This document shows, piece by piece, positions 33,882-45,204 of a DNA stretch of 64,000 nucleotides. Position 1 is the stretch's first letter. Every line of letters begins with the position of its first letter. Below the pieces are notes generated by a model, which made no database searches, had not been told where the DNA came from, and saw only the letters and a program-made list of their open reading frames with translations. The stretch is from Roseospira goensis (GTDB taxonomy: Bacteria; Pseudomonadota; Alphaproteobacteria; Rhodospirillales; Rhodospirillaceae), in contig NZ_JACIGI010000020.1 in NCBI RefSeq assembly GCF_014197795.1, forward strand, positions 1 through 64,000, read 5' to 3'. A program made the translations under genes and the position numbers.

Positions 33882-35798
33882 TCAGCGGCGCGGCGCGCGG
33901 AACATCAAGGGCGCGGCGTCGGGCGCCGCCCCGAACGCCACGCCGAGGGCGTCGAGGTCGCGCGCCCAGTCCTCCCCGGTCCGGCGCGGCTGCCCAGAGG
34001 CGTCCAGCCAGGTGACGTCGGGCCGGCCGGTGTCCGGGTCCGGCGCGCCGGTGAAGAACGCCGTGCGGCGGACGGCCGGGGTCGCCTTGCGCCAGGCGAT
34101 GAGATCGCGCACGACGTCGCGGAAGGTCCAGTCCGCGCGCTCCCAGTCCAGCCAGGTGATGTCGTTGTCCTGACTGTAGGCGTTGTTGTTGCCGCCCTGG
34201 GTGTGGCCGATCTCGTCCCCGGCCAGGATCATCGGCACGCCGAGGGCGGCCATCAGGGCGGTCATCAGGCCGGTCCGGCGGGCGTCGCGGTCGGCGCCGA
34301 TCGCGGCGGTGTCGGTCTCGCCCTCGACGCCACCGCTCCATGAAAGGTTGTGGTTGGTGCCGTCGCGGTTGTCCTCGCCGTTGGCTTCGTTGTGCTTGCG
34401 GTCGTAGGAGACGAGGTCGCGCAGCGTGAAGCCGTCGTGGGCGGTGATGAAGTTGACGCTGGCCTGCGGGGGCCGGCCGCCGGGCGCGAACAGGTCGCTG
34501 GAGCCGGCCAGGGCGCTCGCCAGGTCACCGGGACGGCCGCGGCCGGCGAAGAAGGCCCGCACGCTGTCGCGGAAGCGGTCGTTCCACTCCACCCAGGGCG
34601 CCGGGAAGCGGCCGGTGTGGTGGCCGTCCTGGCCGATGTCCCAGGGTTCGGCGATCAGCTTCACCCGGCTCAGAACCGGATCCTGGGCGAGGGCGGCCAG
34701 GAACGGCCCGGTCGCGTCGAACCGGCCGTGATGGCGGGCCGGCGTGACCGCGAGGTCGAAGCGGAAGCCGTCCACGCCCATCTCGGTGACCCAGTGGCGC
34801 AGGCTGTCCATCACCAGCCGCAGGCACAGCGGGTCCTCCAGCCGCAGCGTGTTGCCGCAGCCGCTGTCGTTGGCATAGCGGCGGCCGCCGTCTCGGGTGC
34901 GGTAGAACGTGCGGTTGCCGAGCCCGCGCAGGCTCAGGGTCTGGCCCAGTTCGTCGCTTTCGCTGGTGTGGTTGTAGACCACGTCCAGGATCACCTCGAT
35001 GCCGGCGCCGTGCAGCGCCGCGACCATGGCGCGGAAGTCGTCGGGCGTGCCGTAGCGCGGGTCCGGGGCCAGGAAGGCGTAGGGGTTGTAGCCCCAGTAG
35101 TTGCTCAGACCCAGGTCCGGCAGGTGGCGCTCATCGGAGAACGCGAACACCGGCAGCAGTTCCAGCGCGGTGATGCCCAGGTCGGTCAGGTGGCTGAGGA
35201 TGGCCGGATGGCCGATGGCGCGGAAGGTGCCGCGATCCTGCGGCGCGATGGCCGGGTGCCGCATGGTCAGGCCCCGGACGTGCGCCTCGTAAAGGATGGT
35301 GTCGGCCCACGGCGTGTCGGGACCGGGGGGCGGCGGCTTGGCCGGCCGGCGCACCACGCCGCGCGGCACGACCGGGGCGCTGTCGCGGGCGTCGAACCCC
35401 AGGTCGGCCGCGGCCGCACCACGCGGGAAGCCGAAGGTGGCATCGTCCAGGCGCACCGCCCCGACGACCTCGCGCGCCCAGGGGTCGACCAGCAGCTTGT
35501 GGGGATTGTGGCGATGCCCCTCGGCCGGCGCGTACGGGCCATGCACCCGCAGGCCGTAGAGCTGGCCGTCGCGCAGGCCGCGCACGTGGCCATGCCAGAT
35601 GCCGCGCGGATCGCGCGCCGGCAGGGCGATGCGGGCCGTTTCCGGCCCGTCCACGGTGTCGAACAGGCACACCTCGACCGCCTGGGCCGCCGGGGCGGGG
35701 ACCGCGAAGTTGGTGCCCGTCCGGGTCACCGTCGCCCCCAGTGGATCGGGGCGCCCGGCCTCAACCGCGGCGGGAGCGCCTGCCCGGATCGCCGTCAT
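33882..35798 (-). CDS. glgX: Glycogen debranching enzyme GlgX
   Basis: A 638-residue GH13 isoamylase-type enzyme that cuts alpha-1,6 branches of phosphorylase-trimmed glycogen. The N-terminal CBM48 region contains GTNFAVPAPAAQAVEVCLFD. Conserved barrel motifs are ILDVVYNHTSESD, GVDGFRFDLAVTPARH (nucleophile Asp), VKLIAEPWDIG (acid/base Glu) and NFITAHDGFTL. The protein is somewhat shorter than the usual 650-720 residues. It lies 10 bp downstream of glgB on the same strand. Confidence 0.93.
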   Translation of the reverse strand: MTAIRAGAPAAVEAGRPDPLGATVTRTGTNFAVPAPAAQAVEVCLFDTVDGPETARIALPARDPRGIWHGHVRGLRDGQLYGLRVHGPYAPAEGHRHNPHKLLVDPWAREVVGAVRLDDATFGFPRGAAAADLGFDARDSAPVVPRGVVRRPAKPPPPGPDTPWADTILYEAHVRGLTMRHPAIAPQDRGTFRAIGHPAILSHLTDLGITALELLPVFAFSDERHLPDLGLSNYWGYNPYAFLAPDPRYGTPDDFRAMVAALHGAGIEVILDVVYNHTSESDELGQTLSLRGLGNRTFYRTRDGGRRYANDSGCGNTLRLEDPLCLRLVMDSLRHWVTEMGVDGFRFDLAVTPARHHGRFDATGPFLAALAQDPVLSRVKLIAEPWDIGQDGHHTGRFPAPWVEWNDRFRDSVRAFFAGRGRPGDLASALAGSSDLFAPGGRPPQASVNFITAHDGFTLRDLVSYDRKHNEANGEDNRDGTNHNLSWSGGVEGETDTAAIGADRDARRTGLMTALMAALGVPMILAGDEIGHTQGGNNNAYSQDNDITWLDWERADWTFRDVVRDLIAWRKATPAVRRTAFFTGAPDPDTGRPDVTWLDASGQPRRTGEDWARDLDALGVAFGAAPDAAPLMFRAPRR

Positions 35799-35808
35799 CG
35801 CCCCGGCC

Positions 35809-38046
35809 CTACGACGCGTCTGGATCGGGGCGCAGGATGACCGTTGCCAGCGGCGGCAGGGTCAGCAGCAGGCTCTGCGCGTGACCATGGCTCTCCTGCG
35901 GCAAGGTGACCACCCGCTCGTTGACCACGCCTGAGCCGCCGAAGGCCGGGCTGTCCGTGTTCAGGACCTCGCGGTACCACCCGGCCTGCGGCACGCCGAG
36001 CCGGTAATCCTCGCGCACCACCGGGGTGAAGTTGCACACCACCATCACGAACGGCGCGTCCGGCTCCCCGCTCTCGCGGCGCAGGAAGGCGATCACGCTG
36101 TTCTGGTAGTCGGTGCAGTCGATCCAGGTGAAGCCGTCGCTCTCGCAGTCGTGCACGTGCAGCGCCGGGATCTCCCGGTACAGGCGGTTCAACTCGGTCA
36201 CCAGGTCGCGCATGTTGCGGTGCCAGTCGATGTCCAGCAGGTGCCAGTCCAGACTAGTCTGGTAGTTCCATTCCCGGCCCTGGGCGAACTCGGTGCCCAT
36301 GAACAGCAGCTTCTTGCCCGGATGCGTCCACATGTAGGTGAGGTACGCGCGCATGTTCGCGAACTGCTGCCAGCAGTCGCCGGGCATGCGGCCCAGGATG
36401 GAGCGCTTGCCGTGCACCACCTCGTCATGGGACAGCGGCAGCACGAAGTTCTCGTTGAAGGCGTAGATGAGGCTGAAGGTCAGGTCGTTGTGGTGGTAGC
36501 GGCGGTGGATGGGATCCTCGCCGATATAGCTCAGCGTGTCGTTCATCCACCCCATGTTCCACTTGAAGCCGAAGCCGAGCCCGCCGAGGTAGGTCGGGCG
36601 CGAGACCATGGGCCAGGCCGTGCTCTCCTCAGCCATGGTGATGGCGCCCGGGAAGTGGCCGTAGATCAGTTCGTTCATGCGACGCAGGAAGTCGATGGCC
36701 TCCAGGTTCTCGCGACCGCCGAACTTGTTCGGAATCCAGTCGTCCGCCTCACGGCTGTAGTCCAGGTAGAGCATCGACGCCACGGCATCGACGCGGAGCC
36801 CGTCGATATGGAACTTGTCCAACCAGAACAGCGCGTTGGCGAGCAGGAAGTTGCGCACCTCGGTGCGGCCGTAGTTGTAGATCAGGGTGCCCCAGTCGCG
36901 ATGGCGGCCCTGCCTCGGGTCGGCATGCTCGTAGAGGTGGGTACCATCGAACCAGACCAGGCCGTGCGCGTCCTCGGGGAAGTGTCCGGCCACCCAGTCG
37001 ATGATGATGCCGATGCCGGCGGCGTGGCAGCGGTCGACGAAATAGCGGAAGTCGTCGGGCGTGCCGAAGCGGCTGGTGGGCGCGAACAGGCCGATGGGCT
37101 GGTAGCCCCAGGAGCCGTCGAAGGGGTGTTCGTTGACCGGCAGCAGCTCGATATGGGTGAAGCCCAGCTCCTTGACGTAGGCCGGCAACGCCTCGGCCAG
37201 TTCACGGTAGGTCATGGGGCGCTCGGCGCCGGTCTCTTCGTCGATCACGCGCTTCCAGGAGCCCAGGTGCACCTCATAGATGGACACCGGCGCCGAGCGC
37301 TCCACGCTCTCGCGGCGCGCGTCCATCCATGCCTGGTCGGTCCAGGCATAATCGCCCAGGTCGTAGACCACCGACGCCGTGGCCGGCGGTACCTCGCAGT
37401 GGAAGGCATAGGGATCGGTCTTGAGCGGCAGCAGATGGCCGCCGGCGCCGACGATCTCGTACTTATAGCACGTGCCCTCGGGCACCTCCGGCAGGAATAT
37501 TTCCCAGACGCCGCAGTTGGGGTGTTTGCGCATGGGATGCTGGCGGCCGTCCCAGCCGTTGAACTCCCCCACCACGCTGACGCGCTGGGCATTGGGGGCC
37601 CAGACCGTGAAGGCGACCCCGCGCACGCCGTCCAGCGTCGCCATGTGGGCGCCCATCTTCTCGTACAGCTTCAGGTGGGTGCCCTCGCCGATGAAATAGG
37701 TGTCCAGTTCGCCCAGGACCGGCGGAAAGCTGTAGGGATCCCGCAGGTCAACCGTGGTGTCGGCGGTCGCCACCCGCAGCTTGTAGGGAAACGCCGCCGT
37801 CGCCGCGGGGAAATCCGCCGTGTACAGCCCTGCGGCGTCGGTGCGCGCGGCCTCGGCCAGAACCGCGCCGGTCTCCGGGTCGATCACCTGCACGCCGGTC
37901 GCCCAGGGCAGGAAGGCCCGGACGCAGCGGCCGGTCGTCGCGGTCCCGTCGGCACTGCCCACGTGTTGGCCAAGGAGGGCGAAGGGATCGCCGTGCCGCG
38001 CCTCCACGAGGGCACGAACGGCGGCGGCGATGGGGCTGGTCAACAT
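35809..38046 (-). CDS. glgB: 1,4-alpha-glucan branching enzyme
   Basis: A 745-residue GH13 enzyme that makes alpha-1,6 branches in glycogen. It has an extra N-terminal domain ([12 protein letters not shown]), CBM48 ([20 protein letters not shown]), then the barrel with [33 protein letters not shown] (nucleophile Asp), [12 protein letters not shown] (Glu) and [12 protein letters not shown]. The C-terminal domain carries [13 protein letters not shown]. Genes glgC, glgA and glgP are not present nearby. Confidence 0.96.
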   Translation of the reverse strand: MLTSPIAAAVRALVEARHGDPFALLGQHVGSADGTATTGRCVRAFLPWATGVQVIDPETGAVLAEAARTDAAGLYTADFPAATAAFPYKLRVATADTTVDLRDPYSFPPVLGELDTYFIGEGTHLKLYEKMGAHMATLDGVRGVAFTVWAPNAQRVSVVGEFNGWDGRQHPMRKHPNCGVWEIFLPEVPEGTCYKYEIVGAGGHLLPLKTDPYAFHCEVPPATASVVYDLGDYAWTDQAWMDARRESVERSAPVSIYEVHLGSWKRVIDEETGAERPMTYRELAEALPAYVKELGFTHIELLPVNEHPFDGSWGYQPIGLFAPTSRFGTPDDFRYFVDRCHAAGIGIIIDWVAGHFPEDAHGLVWFDGTHLYEHADPRQGRHRDWGTLIYNYGRTEVRNFLLANALFWLDKFHIDGLRVDAVASMLYLDYSREADDWIPNKFGGRENLEAIDFLRRMNELIYGHFPGAITMAEESTAWPMVSRPTYLGGLGFGFKWNMGWMNDTLSYIGEDPIHRRYHHNDLTFSLIYAFNENFVLPLSHDEVVHGKRSILGRMPGDCWQQFANMRAYLTYMWTHPGKKLLFMGTEFAQGREWNYQTSLDWHLLDIDWHRNMRDLVTELNRLYREIPALHVHDCESDGFTWIDCTDYQNSVIAFLRRESGEPDAPFVMVVCNFTPVVREDYRLGVPQAGWYREVLNTDSPAFGGSGVVNERVVTLPQESHGHAQSLLLTLPPLATVILRPDPDAS

Positions 38047-38612
38047 CAGGCTGCGGTCTCCAGGTTGTGGGGCCGGACGATGCGCGTGCGGGGAAAGGGA
38101 GGGGCGCCGCCACGGGAACTCCGGAGCGACGGAGCCATGCCACGAGACGACCGGACCGGCTGGATTGGCCCGCCGACGCCACGACCAGCGGTGCGGCGAC
38201 CGCCATCACGACGGCACCGCCCCTGGTCGCAGGTCCGATCGCACCGGTCACACGGCGCCCGCACGGGCGTCCGCGACGTCGCCGCGCCTCGCTCCCGCCC
38301 GCCGGGTCCCGGATCGGATCGCGCGGGCAAGACGGTGTCCCGGCGCGGACAGTGGCGGGCGGCGCCCGCATCCGGACGGCGCCCGGATGGCGCCCACCCG
38401 AGACGCTGCGCGCCGGTGGGCCGACAAGGGGACGGGGACGCGCACACGGTCGGGGCGTCCTCCGCTGGGGTTCGGTCCGTAGAGGGTGGGAGGATGGGCG
38501 CCGTCCGTCAAGTGAAGGAAGCGGGCAAGTGAAGGAAGCGGGGCGGGCCTGCTCGCGCGCGCCGAACGCCGGCGTGCGGCGGCGCCGGTTGCACGGACCG
38601 AGCCCCGGGCGG
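38047..38612. other. Long intergenic region upstream of glgB
   Basis: About 570 bp of very GC-rich sequence. No protein family, tRNA or convincing promoter was recognised. Open frames in several registers have the Arg/Pro/Ala-heavy composition of chance frames. A 17-bp unit CAAGTGAAGGAAGCGGG is tandemly duplicated at 38509-38525 and 38526-38542. The glgBX promoter and leader should lie here. Confidence 0.5.
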
Positions 38613-39065
38613 TCAGCCGTCGTCCGTCTTCTTGCGACGCGTCGTCCGCGTCGCGGTCTTCTTGGTGCCGGCGCTGGCCTCGCCGTCGGCTTTGGTGGTG
38701 CGCTTGCGGGTCGCCTTGCGCGGCGCGGGGTCGGTGCCCGCCTCGGCCGCCTGGGCCGCCTGGGCCGCGGGCGCCGCCTCGTCGCCCTTCTTGGTCTTGC
38801 GGGTCGTGCTGCGCTTGCGCTTCGCCGGCGCTGCGGGCTCCTCGGCCTCCTCGGCCGCCTGTGCCGCGGCACCGTCCTCGGGGGCGGCGGGGGCCGCGGT
38901 GGCGAGGAGCGGCGCGGCCTCGGGGGCCACCGGGGCGTCGGTCTCTGCCAGCACCTCGGTGCGGGCGCGCTCCCAGTGCTCCTGGTCGCGGCCTTCGGGC
39001 TGGCCTTCGTTCAACCAGATCAGATAGGCGCGCTGCCGGATACGATCCTCGACGTCTTGCTGCAT
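38613..39065 (-). CDS. DUF2934 protein with a basic Ala/Lys/Thr-rich tail
   Basis: A 150-residue protein. Residues 1-40 form a DUF2934 domain (DRIRQRAYLIWLNEGQPEG, then HWERARTEV). The middle is Ala/Pro/Glu-rich. The last 70 residues consist of repeated basic segments such as KRKRSTTRKTKKG, RKATRKRTTKA and TRTTRRKKTDDG, like eukaryotic histone H1 tails or AlgP/HctB-type bacterial proteins. The tail suggests nucleic-acid binding; this is inference. The ATG at 39065 gives the family N-terminus. Confidence 0.75.
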   Translation of the reverse strand: MQQDVEDRIRQRAYLIWLNEGQPEGRDQEHWERARTEVLAETDAPVAPEAAPLLATAAPAAPEDGAAAQAAEEAEEPAAPAKRKRSTTRKTKKGDEAAPAAQAAQAAEAGTDPAPRKATRKRTTKADGEASAGTKKTATRTTRRKKTDDG

Positions 39066-39509
39066 GGCCTTGCCTCGGTCTTGGGTCTCGGACGGGGACG
39101 GAGACGGGTCTGACGCGGACGATGACAGGGTCAACGGCACCGAGGACCCGCCGCGACGGCAGAGCGGGACCGCGCGATGCGCAGCGGCGCCGAACACAGG
39201 CCGGGACCCGGGGGCCGGCTTGCCGGCCGACCGGCCGGTGCTTCAGTCTTATCCTTAGCCGGTCGGGGGTTTGCAACGGGATATTGGCGAGCGCGGTGAT
39301 CGGGCATCCACTCCGCCGGGGGGCATGGCGCTTGGGTCACACCGCGCCGTCGATCGCCGCGCGCAACATTCCGGGCCGCGACACCCATGCGGCCCTTGAA
39401 ATTCGGTCCGGCGGTGATTATTCCAATCGGGACTGAATTGGTCCCCTATCGTCCACGTCGGCGGCGTGCCGGTGGGTACCAGCGCCACAGAACCGGGAAA
39501 AGGTGTTCC
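39066..39509. other. Divergent intergenic region carrying the SUF promoter
   Basis: About 440 bp between the DUF2934 gene (minus strand) and the Rrf2 regulator (plus strand). The last 115 bp hold the candidate promoter and operator listed separately. Nothing else was recognised. Confidence 0.5.
39396..39445 (+). promoter_or_regulatory. Candidate SUF promoter with palindromic operator
   Basis: TTGAAA (39396-39401), a 17-bp spacer and TATTCC (39419-39424) form a sigma-70-like promoter. The palindrome GGGACTGAATTGGTCCC (39429-39445) covers the expected start point, and CCAAT/ATTGG (39423-39427 and 39437-39441) is nested in the same place. A dimeric Rrf2 repressor encoded just downstream could bind here and repress its own operon. 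The site is inferred from symmetry and position only. Confidence 0.5.
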
Positions 39510-40004
39510 ATGTTCCGGATCAACAAGCTGACGGATTATGCCGTCGTTCTGCTGGTGGACATGGCCCGGTCGGACCGGGTGCGGGCCGCCCATCAGATCG
39601 CGGCCGACACCGGCGTGCCGGTGCCGACGGTCGCAAAGGTCATGAAGGCGCTGGTGCGCAGTGGCCTGGTGCGCTCCACGCGCGGCGCCGCCGGAGGCTA
39701 CCTGCTGGCGCGGCCGGCCGAGCGGATCGCCGTCGCGGACATGATCCAGGCCCTGGAAGGGCCGATCGCGCTGACGGCCTGCGTCGAGGATGCGGACGAG
39801 ACCTGTGACCGGGAGACGTTCTGCCCGATGGCGGGGCACTGGAACCGCGTGAACGCGGCCGTACGCCGGGCCCTGGAGGGCATCACGCTGGCCGACATGG
39901 CGGCCGAACCGGCGTCCCCGCATTGGTCGACGACCGCGCCGGCGAGCCGGGCCGCCGGCGGCGGAGAGGCCGGGGAGCGGCGGGTCTCGATGGCGTCATC
40001 CTGA
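39510..40004 (+). CDS. Rrf2-family SUF operon regulator
   Basis: A 164-residue winged-helix regulator of the Rrf2/IscR family, subgroup TIGR02944 (SUF system regulator). The N-terminus [19 protein letters not shown] and recognition region [20 protein letters not shown] lead to [12 protein letters not shown]. The cluster-binding loop [19 protein letters not shown] provides three cysteines (Cx7Cx5C). It probably senses Fe-S status and controls the genes that follow. About 35 residues past the core are extra and look disordered. sufB starts 86 bp downstream. Confidence 0.9.
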   Translation: MFRINKLTDYAVVLLVDMARSDRVRAAHQIAADTGVPVPTVAKVMKALVRSGLVRSTRGAAGGYLLARPAERIAVADMIQALEGPIALTACVEDADETCDRETFCPMAGHWNRVNAAVRRALEGITLADMAAEPASPHWSTTAPASRAAGGGEAGERRVSMASS

Positions 40005-40090
40005 CCGCAGACGGACCGAACGAGACAGGCGACTCGTCCCCTGGACGGGCGGACAATGAGCTTCCAGGCTCAGGCACGGAGTGGAACACG

Positions 40091-41545
<1,455 letters not shown>

Positions 41546-41582
41546 CGCCCCGCCTCCGCTGGCCGCCGCCCCCACGCCCCGA

Positions 41583-41634
41583 ACGCGACCCAGCGACGCG
41601 ACCCAGAGACGCGACCCAGAGACGCGACCAGGAC
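41583..41634 (+). repeat. 13-bp tandem repeat in the sufB-sufC spacer
   Basis: Four head-to-tail copies of ACGCGACCCAGMG (M = A or C), the last copy shortened, lie about 20 bp upstream of the sufC start. Repeat-copy changes could alter the spacing between the two genes. Function is unknown. Confidence 0.8.
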
Positions 41635-41655
41635 CCGAGAAGGAACCGAAGCGAC

Positions 41656-42420
41656 ATGGCCCTGCTCGACATCAAGGACCTTCACGCCACCGTCGAGGAC
41701 GACACCAAGGCGATCCTCAAGGGCATCAGCCTGACCATCAAGCCGGGCGAAGTTCATGCCGTGATGGGGCCGAACGGCGCCGGCAAGAGCACGCTGTCCA
41801 ACGTCATCGCCGGCCGGCCCGGTTACACCGTCACCGGTGGGTCGATCACCTACGACGGCCAGGACCTGCTGGCGATGGAAGCGGACGAGCGCGCCCGCGC
41901 CGGCGTCTTCCTGGCCTTCCAGTACCCCGTCGAGATCCCCGGGGTGGCGACGGCGACGTTCCTGAAGACCGCCCTCAACGCCCGGCGCAAGGCCAACGGG
42001 GAGCCGGAGATCGAGGCGCTGGACTTCATGAAGATGATGAAGGCCAACGCCAAGCGCCTCGGCGTGCCCGACGACATGCTGAAGCGCCCGGTCAACGTCG
42101 GCTTCTCCGGCGGCGAGAAGAAGCGCGCCGAGGTGTTGCAGATGGCCATGCTGGAGCCGCGCCTGTGCGTGCTGGACGAGACCGATTCGGGGCTCGACAT
42201 CGACGCGCTCAAGGTGGTGGCCGATGGCGTCAACGCGCTGCGCACGCCCGAGCGGGGCATGCTGGTCATCACCCACTACCAGCGCCTGTTGAACTACATC
42301 GTGCCGGACGTGGTGCACGTGCTGGCCGGCGGCCGCATCGTGAAGAGCGGCGACCGGACGCTGGCCGAGGAGCTGGAGGCCAAGGGCTACGGGGCCTTCA
42401 CCGAGGCCACCGCGGCCTGA
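41656..42420 (+). CDS. sufC: Fe-S cluster assembly ATPase SufC
   Basis: A 254-residue ABC-type ATPase that powers the SufBCD complex. Walker A is GPNGAGKST, the signature region reads NVGFSGGEKKRAEVLQMA, Walker B is CVLDETDSGLD, and the switch histidine is in MLVITHYQRLL. Length is normal. It is followed by sufD after 53 bp. Confidence 0.97.
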   Translation: MALLDIKDLHATVEDDTKAILKGISLTIKPGEVHAVMGPNGAGKSTLSNVIAGRPGYTVTGGSITYDGQDLLAMEADERARAGVFLAFQYPVEIPGVATATFLKTALNARRKANGEPEIEALDFMKMMKANAKRLGVPDDMLKRPVNVGFSGGEKKRAEVLQMAMLEPRLCVLDETDSGLDIDALKVVADGVNALRTPERGMLVITHYQRLLNYIVPDVVHVLAGGRIVKSGDRTLAEELEAKGYGAFTEATAA

Positions 42421-42473
42421 GCGATGCGGCTTCGCATCGGCATGACGCGCCACCAGGAGGGGCCGACGCCATC

Positions 42474-43829
42474 ATGACACAGACCCGGATGACAGACCCG
42501 ACGCGGGCAGAGACGACGACCGAGATGAGTCCCCTGGCGCCGGATCCGGGCGCCCTGGCGGCCGACGAGCCCGGCTGGCTGGCCGATCTGCGGCGGGCCG
42601 GGCTGTCGGTGTACCGCGCCCGCGGCCTGCCCACAGTCAAGGTCGAGGCGTGGAAGTACACCAACCTTGCCGGCCTGAAGAAGATCCCGTTCGTCCTCGA
42701 CGACGGCAGCCTGCCGGCGGCCGCCGGGCGCGGCGCGCTGGCGCTGGCGCTGGCGGACGCGCACGAGATCACGCTGGTGAACGGCCGCCCGGTCGCGGTT
42801 CCGGACTCGCTGCCGGCCGGCGTCCGGGTGGTCAGCCTGGCGCATCTGTTGGAGACCGAGCCGGCCGCCGTCGAGCCCCACCTGGGCCGCCTGGCCGACC
42901 TGTCCGATGCGCCGATGGGGTCACTGAACGCGGCCCTGATGGCGGACGGCGTGGTGATCCAGGTCGACGCCGGCGTGGCCCTGGACCGGCCCCTGCACCT
43001 GGTCACGGTCACGGCGGCGCCCGATCAGGCCCGGCACATGCACCCGCGCCATCTGGTGATCCTGGGTGAGGGGGCGGACGCAACGCTGGTCGAGAGCCGG
43101 GTGACGGCCGCCGGCGCGGCGGAGACCCTGTCCAATGCGGTCACCGAGATCCGCCTGGAGGCGCGCGCGCGCCTGCGCCATCTGCGCTTCGTGAACCCGG
43201 GCCCGGATGCCGTGGACCTGGATCTGACCGAGGCCGTGCTCGCCGAGCAGGCGCACTACGAGGCCTTCGGGCTCACCCTGGGCGGCCGGCTGGTGCGCAA
43301 CGAGAGCCGGGTCCGGCTGCGCGGCAGCGGGGCGGACGCGCGCCTGCACGGAGCCTATGGGCTGCGCGCGGGCCAGCATGCGGACACCACCCTGATCGTC
43401 GACCACGCCGTGCCCGACACCACCTCGGACCAGCTCTACAAGGGTGTGGTCGACGAGGGCGGCAAGGGCGTGTTCCAGGGCAAGGTGATCGTGCGCCGCG
43501 ATGCCCAGCGCAGTGACGGCAACCAGCTTCACAAGGCGCTGTTGCTGTCGCGCAACGCCGAGGTCTACACCAAGCCCGAGCTGGAGATTTACGCCGATGA
43601 CGTGAAATGCAGCCATGGCGCCACGGCCGGCGAAATGGACATGGACCAGTTGTTCTACCTGATGGCCCGGGGCCTCGCCGAGGCCGACGCCCGCGCGCTG
43701 CTGGTCGAGGCGTTCCTGGACGACGTGGTGGAGTCCGTGCCCGAGGGTCCGGTGCGGGACGCGTTCCTGTCCGCCGTGCGCGCCTGGCAGGCCGGCCGCC
43801 ACGCTGTCACCTGGGAGGGCTCAGCATGA
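42474..43829 (+). CDS. sufD: Fe-S cluster assembly protein SufD
   Basis: A 451-residue SufD, partner of SufB. An N-terminal helical domain contains VKVEAWKYTNLAGLKKIPF. The beta-helix core has MHPRHLVILGEGADATLVE and QGKVIVRRDAQRSDGNQLHKALLLS. The C-terminal part reads CSHGATAGEMDMDQLFYLMARGL with the conserved Cys and His. The ATG at 42474 has AGGAGG about 12 bp upstream; an in-frame ATG at 42489 is an alternative. It overlaps sufS by 4 bp. Confidence 0.95.
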   Translation: MTQTRMTDPTRAETTTEMSPLAPDPGALAADEPGWLADLRRAGLSVYRARGLPTVKVEAWKYTNLAGLKKIPFVLDDGSLPAAAGRGALALALADAHEITLVNGRPVAVPDSLPAGVRVVSLAHLLETEPAAVEPHLGRLADLSDAPMGSLNAALMADGVVIQVDAGVALDRPLHLVTVTAAPDQARHMHPRHLVILGEGADATLVESRVTAAGAAETLSNAVTEIRLEARARLRHLRFVNPGPDAVDLDLTEAVLAEQAHYEAFGLTLGGRLVRNESRVRLRGSGADARLHGAYGLRAGQHADTTLIVDHAVPDTTSDQLYKGVVDEGGKGVFQGKVIVRRDAQRSDGNQLHKALLLSRNAEVYTKPELEIYADDVKCSHGATAGEMDMDQLFYLMARGLAEADARALLVEAFLDDVVESVPEGPVRDAFLSAVRAWQAGRHAVTWEGSA

Positions 43830-45154
43830 CCGCGACACTCGCACCCGACTCGGCCGCCGGGGCCGCCGGGGCCGCCGGGGCCGCCGGGGACACCGTGACG
43901 CCGACGCACAGGACACCGGGCGGTCCCGCGGCCCCCTACGACGTGGAGGCCGTGCGCACCGATTTTCCGGCGCTGGGCCAGATCGTGCACGGCAACAAAC
44001 CGGTCGTGTTCCTCGACAGCGGCGCGTCGGCCCAGAAGCCGGTGGCGGTGCTGGAGGCGATGGACCGGCTGTACACCGAGTGCTACGCCAACGTGCACCG
44101 CGGCACCTATGAATTCTCGGCCGAAAGCACCCGTCGCTACGAGGACGCGCGCGAGGCCGTGCGGGGCTTTCTGAACGCGGCCGACGCGCGCGAGATCGTG
44201 TTCACCGGCAACGCCACCGAGGCCATCAACCTGGTGGCCTATACCTGGGGGCGGACCCATCTCGGACCGGGTGACGCGATCCTGATCACGGAGCTGGAGC
44301 ACCACGCGAATATCGTGCCCTGGCAGATGCTGCGCGACGTCACGGGCTGCGAGCTGCGGGTGGCGCCGATCACCGACGACGGCGCGCTCGACATGGCGGG
44401 CTTCGCGCGCCTTCTGGACGAGCGGGTCAAGCTGGTCGCGGTCGCCCATACCTCCAACGTGCTCGGGACCATCCTGCCGGTGGCCGAGATCGCCCGCCGC
44501 GCCCATGCCGTCGGCGCGCGGGTTCTGCTGGACGGCTGCCAGGCGGTGGTGCACGGGACCGTCGATGTCCAGGATCTGGACTGCGACTTCTATGTTTTCT
44601 CGGGCCACAAGCTGTACGGCCCGACCGGAATCGGCGTGTTGTACGGCAAGCTGGACCTGCTGGAGGCCATGCCGCCGTTCAAGGGCGGCGGCGACATGAT
44701 CGAGTCGGTGACCTTCGCGGAGACCGTGTTCGCCCCGCCGCCGGCGCGGTTCGAGGCCGGGACGCCGCCGATCGCCGAGGCGGTCGGCCTGGCGGCGGCC
44801 ATCGCCTACGTCCAGGGCCTGGGCATCGAGGCGATCGCGGCCCATGAGGCCGACCTGCTGCGCTATGCCATGCAACGCCTGTCCGCGATCGAGGGCCTGA
44901 CCATTCACGGCACCGCCACCCCCAAGGCGGCGGTGATCTCCTTCAGTATGGCCGGGATCCATCCCCAGGACCTCTCGATGGTGCTGGACCGCTCCGGCCT
45001 GGCATTGCGGGCCGGGCACCACTGCGCTCAGCCCCTGATGGCCCGGCTGGGGGTGACCGGCACCACGCGGGCGTCGTTCGGGCTTTATTCCAGCCGGGCC
45101 GACGTTGACGCGCTGGTGGCGGCCCTGGAGCGCGCCCGCACCATCCTGTCCTGA
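43826..45154 (+). CDS. sufS: Cysteine desulfurase SufS
   Basis: A 442-residue class II PLP-dependent enzyme that takes sulfur from cysteine for cluster assembly. PLP lysine is in FSGHKLYGPTGIGVLYG, the catalytic cysteine in RAGHHCAQPLM, and the histidine in TELEHHANIVPWQ. The first 40 residues are a non-conserved Ala/Gly/Pro-rich extension with four AAG triplets coded by a 9-nt tandem repeat. The usual partner sufE is missing from the cluster. The ATG overlaps the sufD stop (ATGA). Confidence 0.95.
   Translation: MTATLAPDSAAGAAGAAGAAGDTVTPTHRTPGGPAAPYDVEAVRTDFPALGQIVHGNKPVVFLDSGASAQKPVAVLEAMDRLYTECYANVHRGTYEFSAESTRRYEDAREAVRGFLNAADAREIVFTGNATEAINLVAYTWGRTHLGPGDAILITELEHHANIVPWQMLRDVTGCELRVAPITDDGALDMAGFARLLDERVKLVAVAHTSNVLGTILPVAEIARRAHAVGARVLLDGCQAVVHGTVDVQDLDCDFYVFSGHKLYGPTGIGVLYGKLDLLEAMPPFKGGGDMIESVTFAETVFAPPPARFEAGTPPIAEAVGLAAAIAYVQGLGIEAIAAHEADLLRYAMQRLSAIEGLTIHGTATPKAAVISFSMAGIHPQDLSMVLDRSGLALRAGHHCAQPLMARLGVTGTTRASFGLYSSRADVDALVAALERARTILS
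43853..43888 (+). repeat. 9-nt tandem repeat within sufS
   Basis: Four perfect copies of GCCGCCGGG near the 5' end of sufS, coding Ala-Ala-Gly each. Gain or loss of a copy would keep the reading frame and only change the length of the disordered N-terminus. Confidence 0.85.
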
Positions 45155-45204
45155 CCCATACGCTCGTGTTGCATGACCGGAACCAGTTGAGGGGACCCCA
45201 CACC

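Noticed and set aside
38047-38612. Possible protein genes upstream of glgB (for example a 133-codon minus-strand frame).
   Set aside because: Composition is Arg/Pro/Gly-heavy in all frames, no ribosome site fits and no family is visible.
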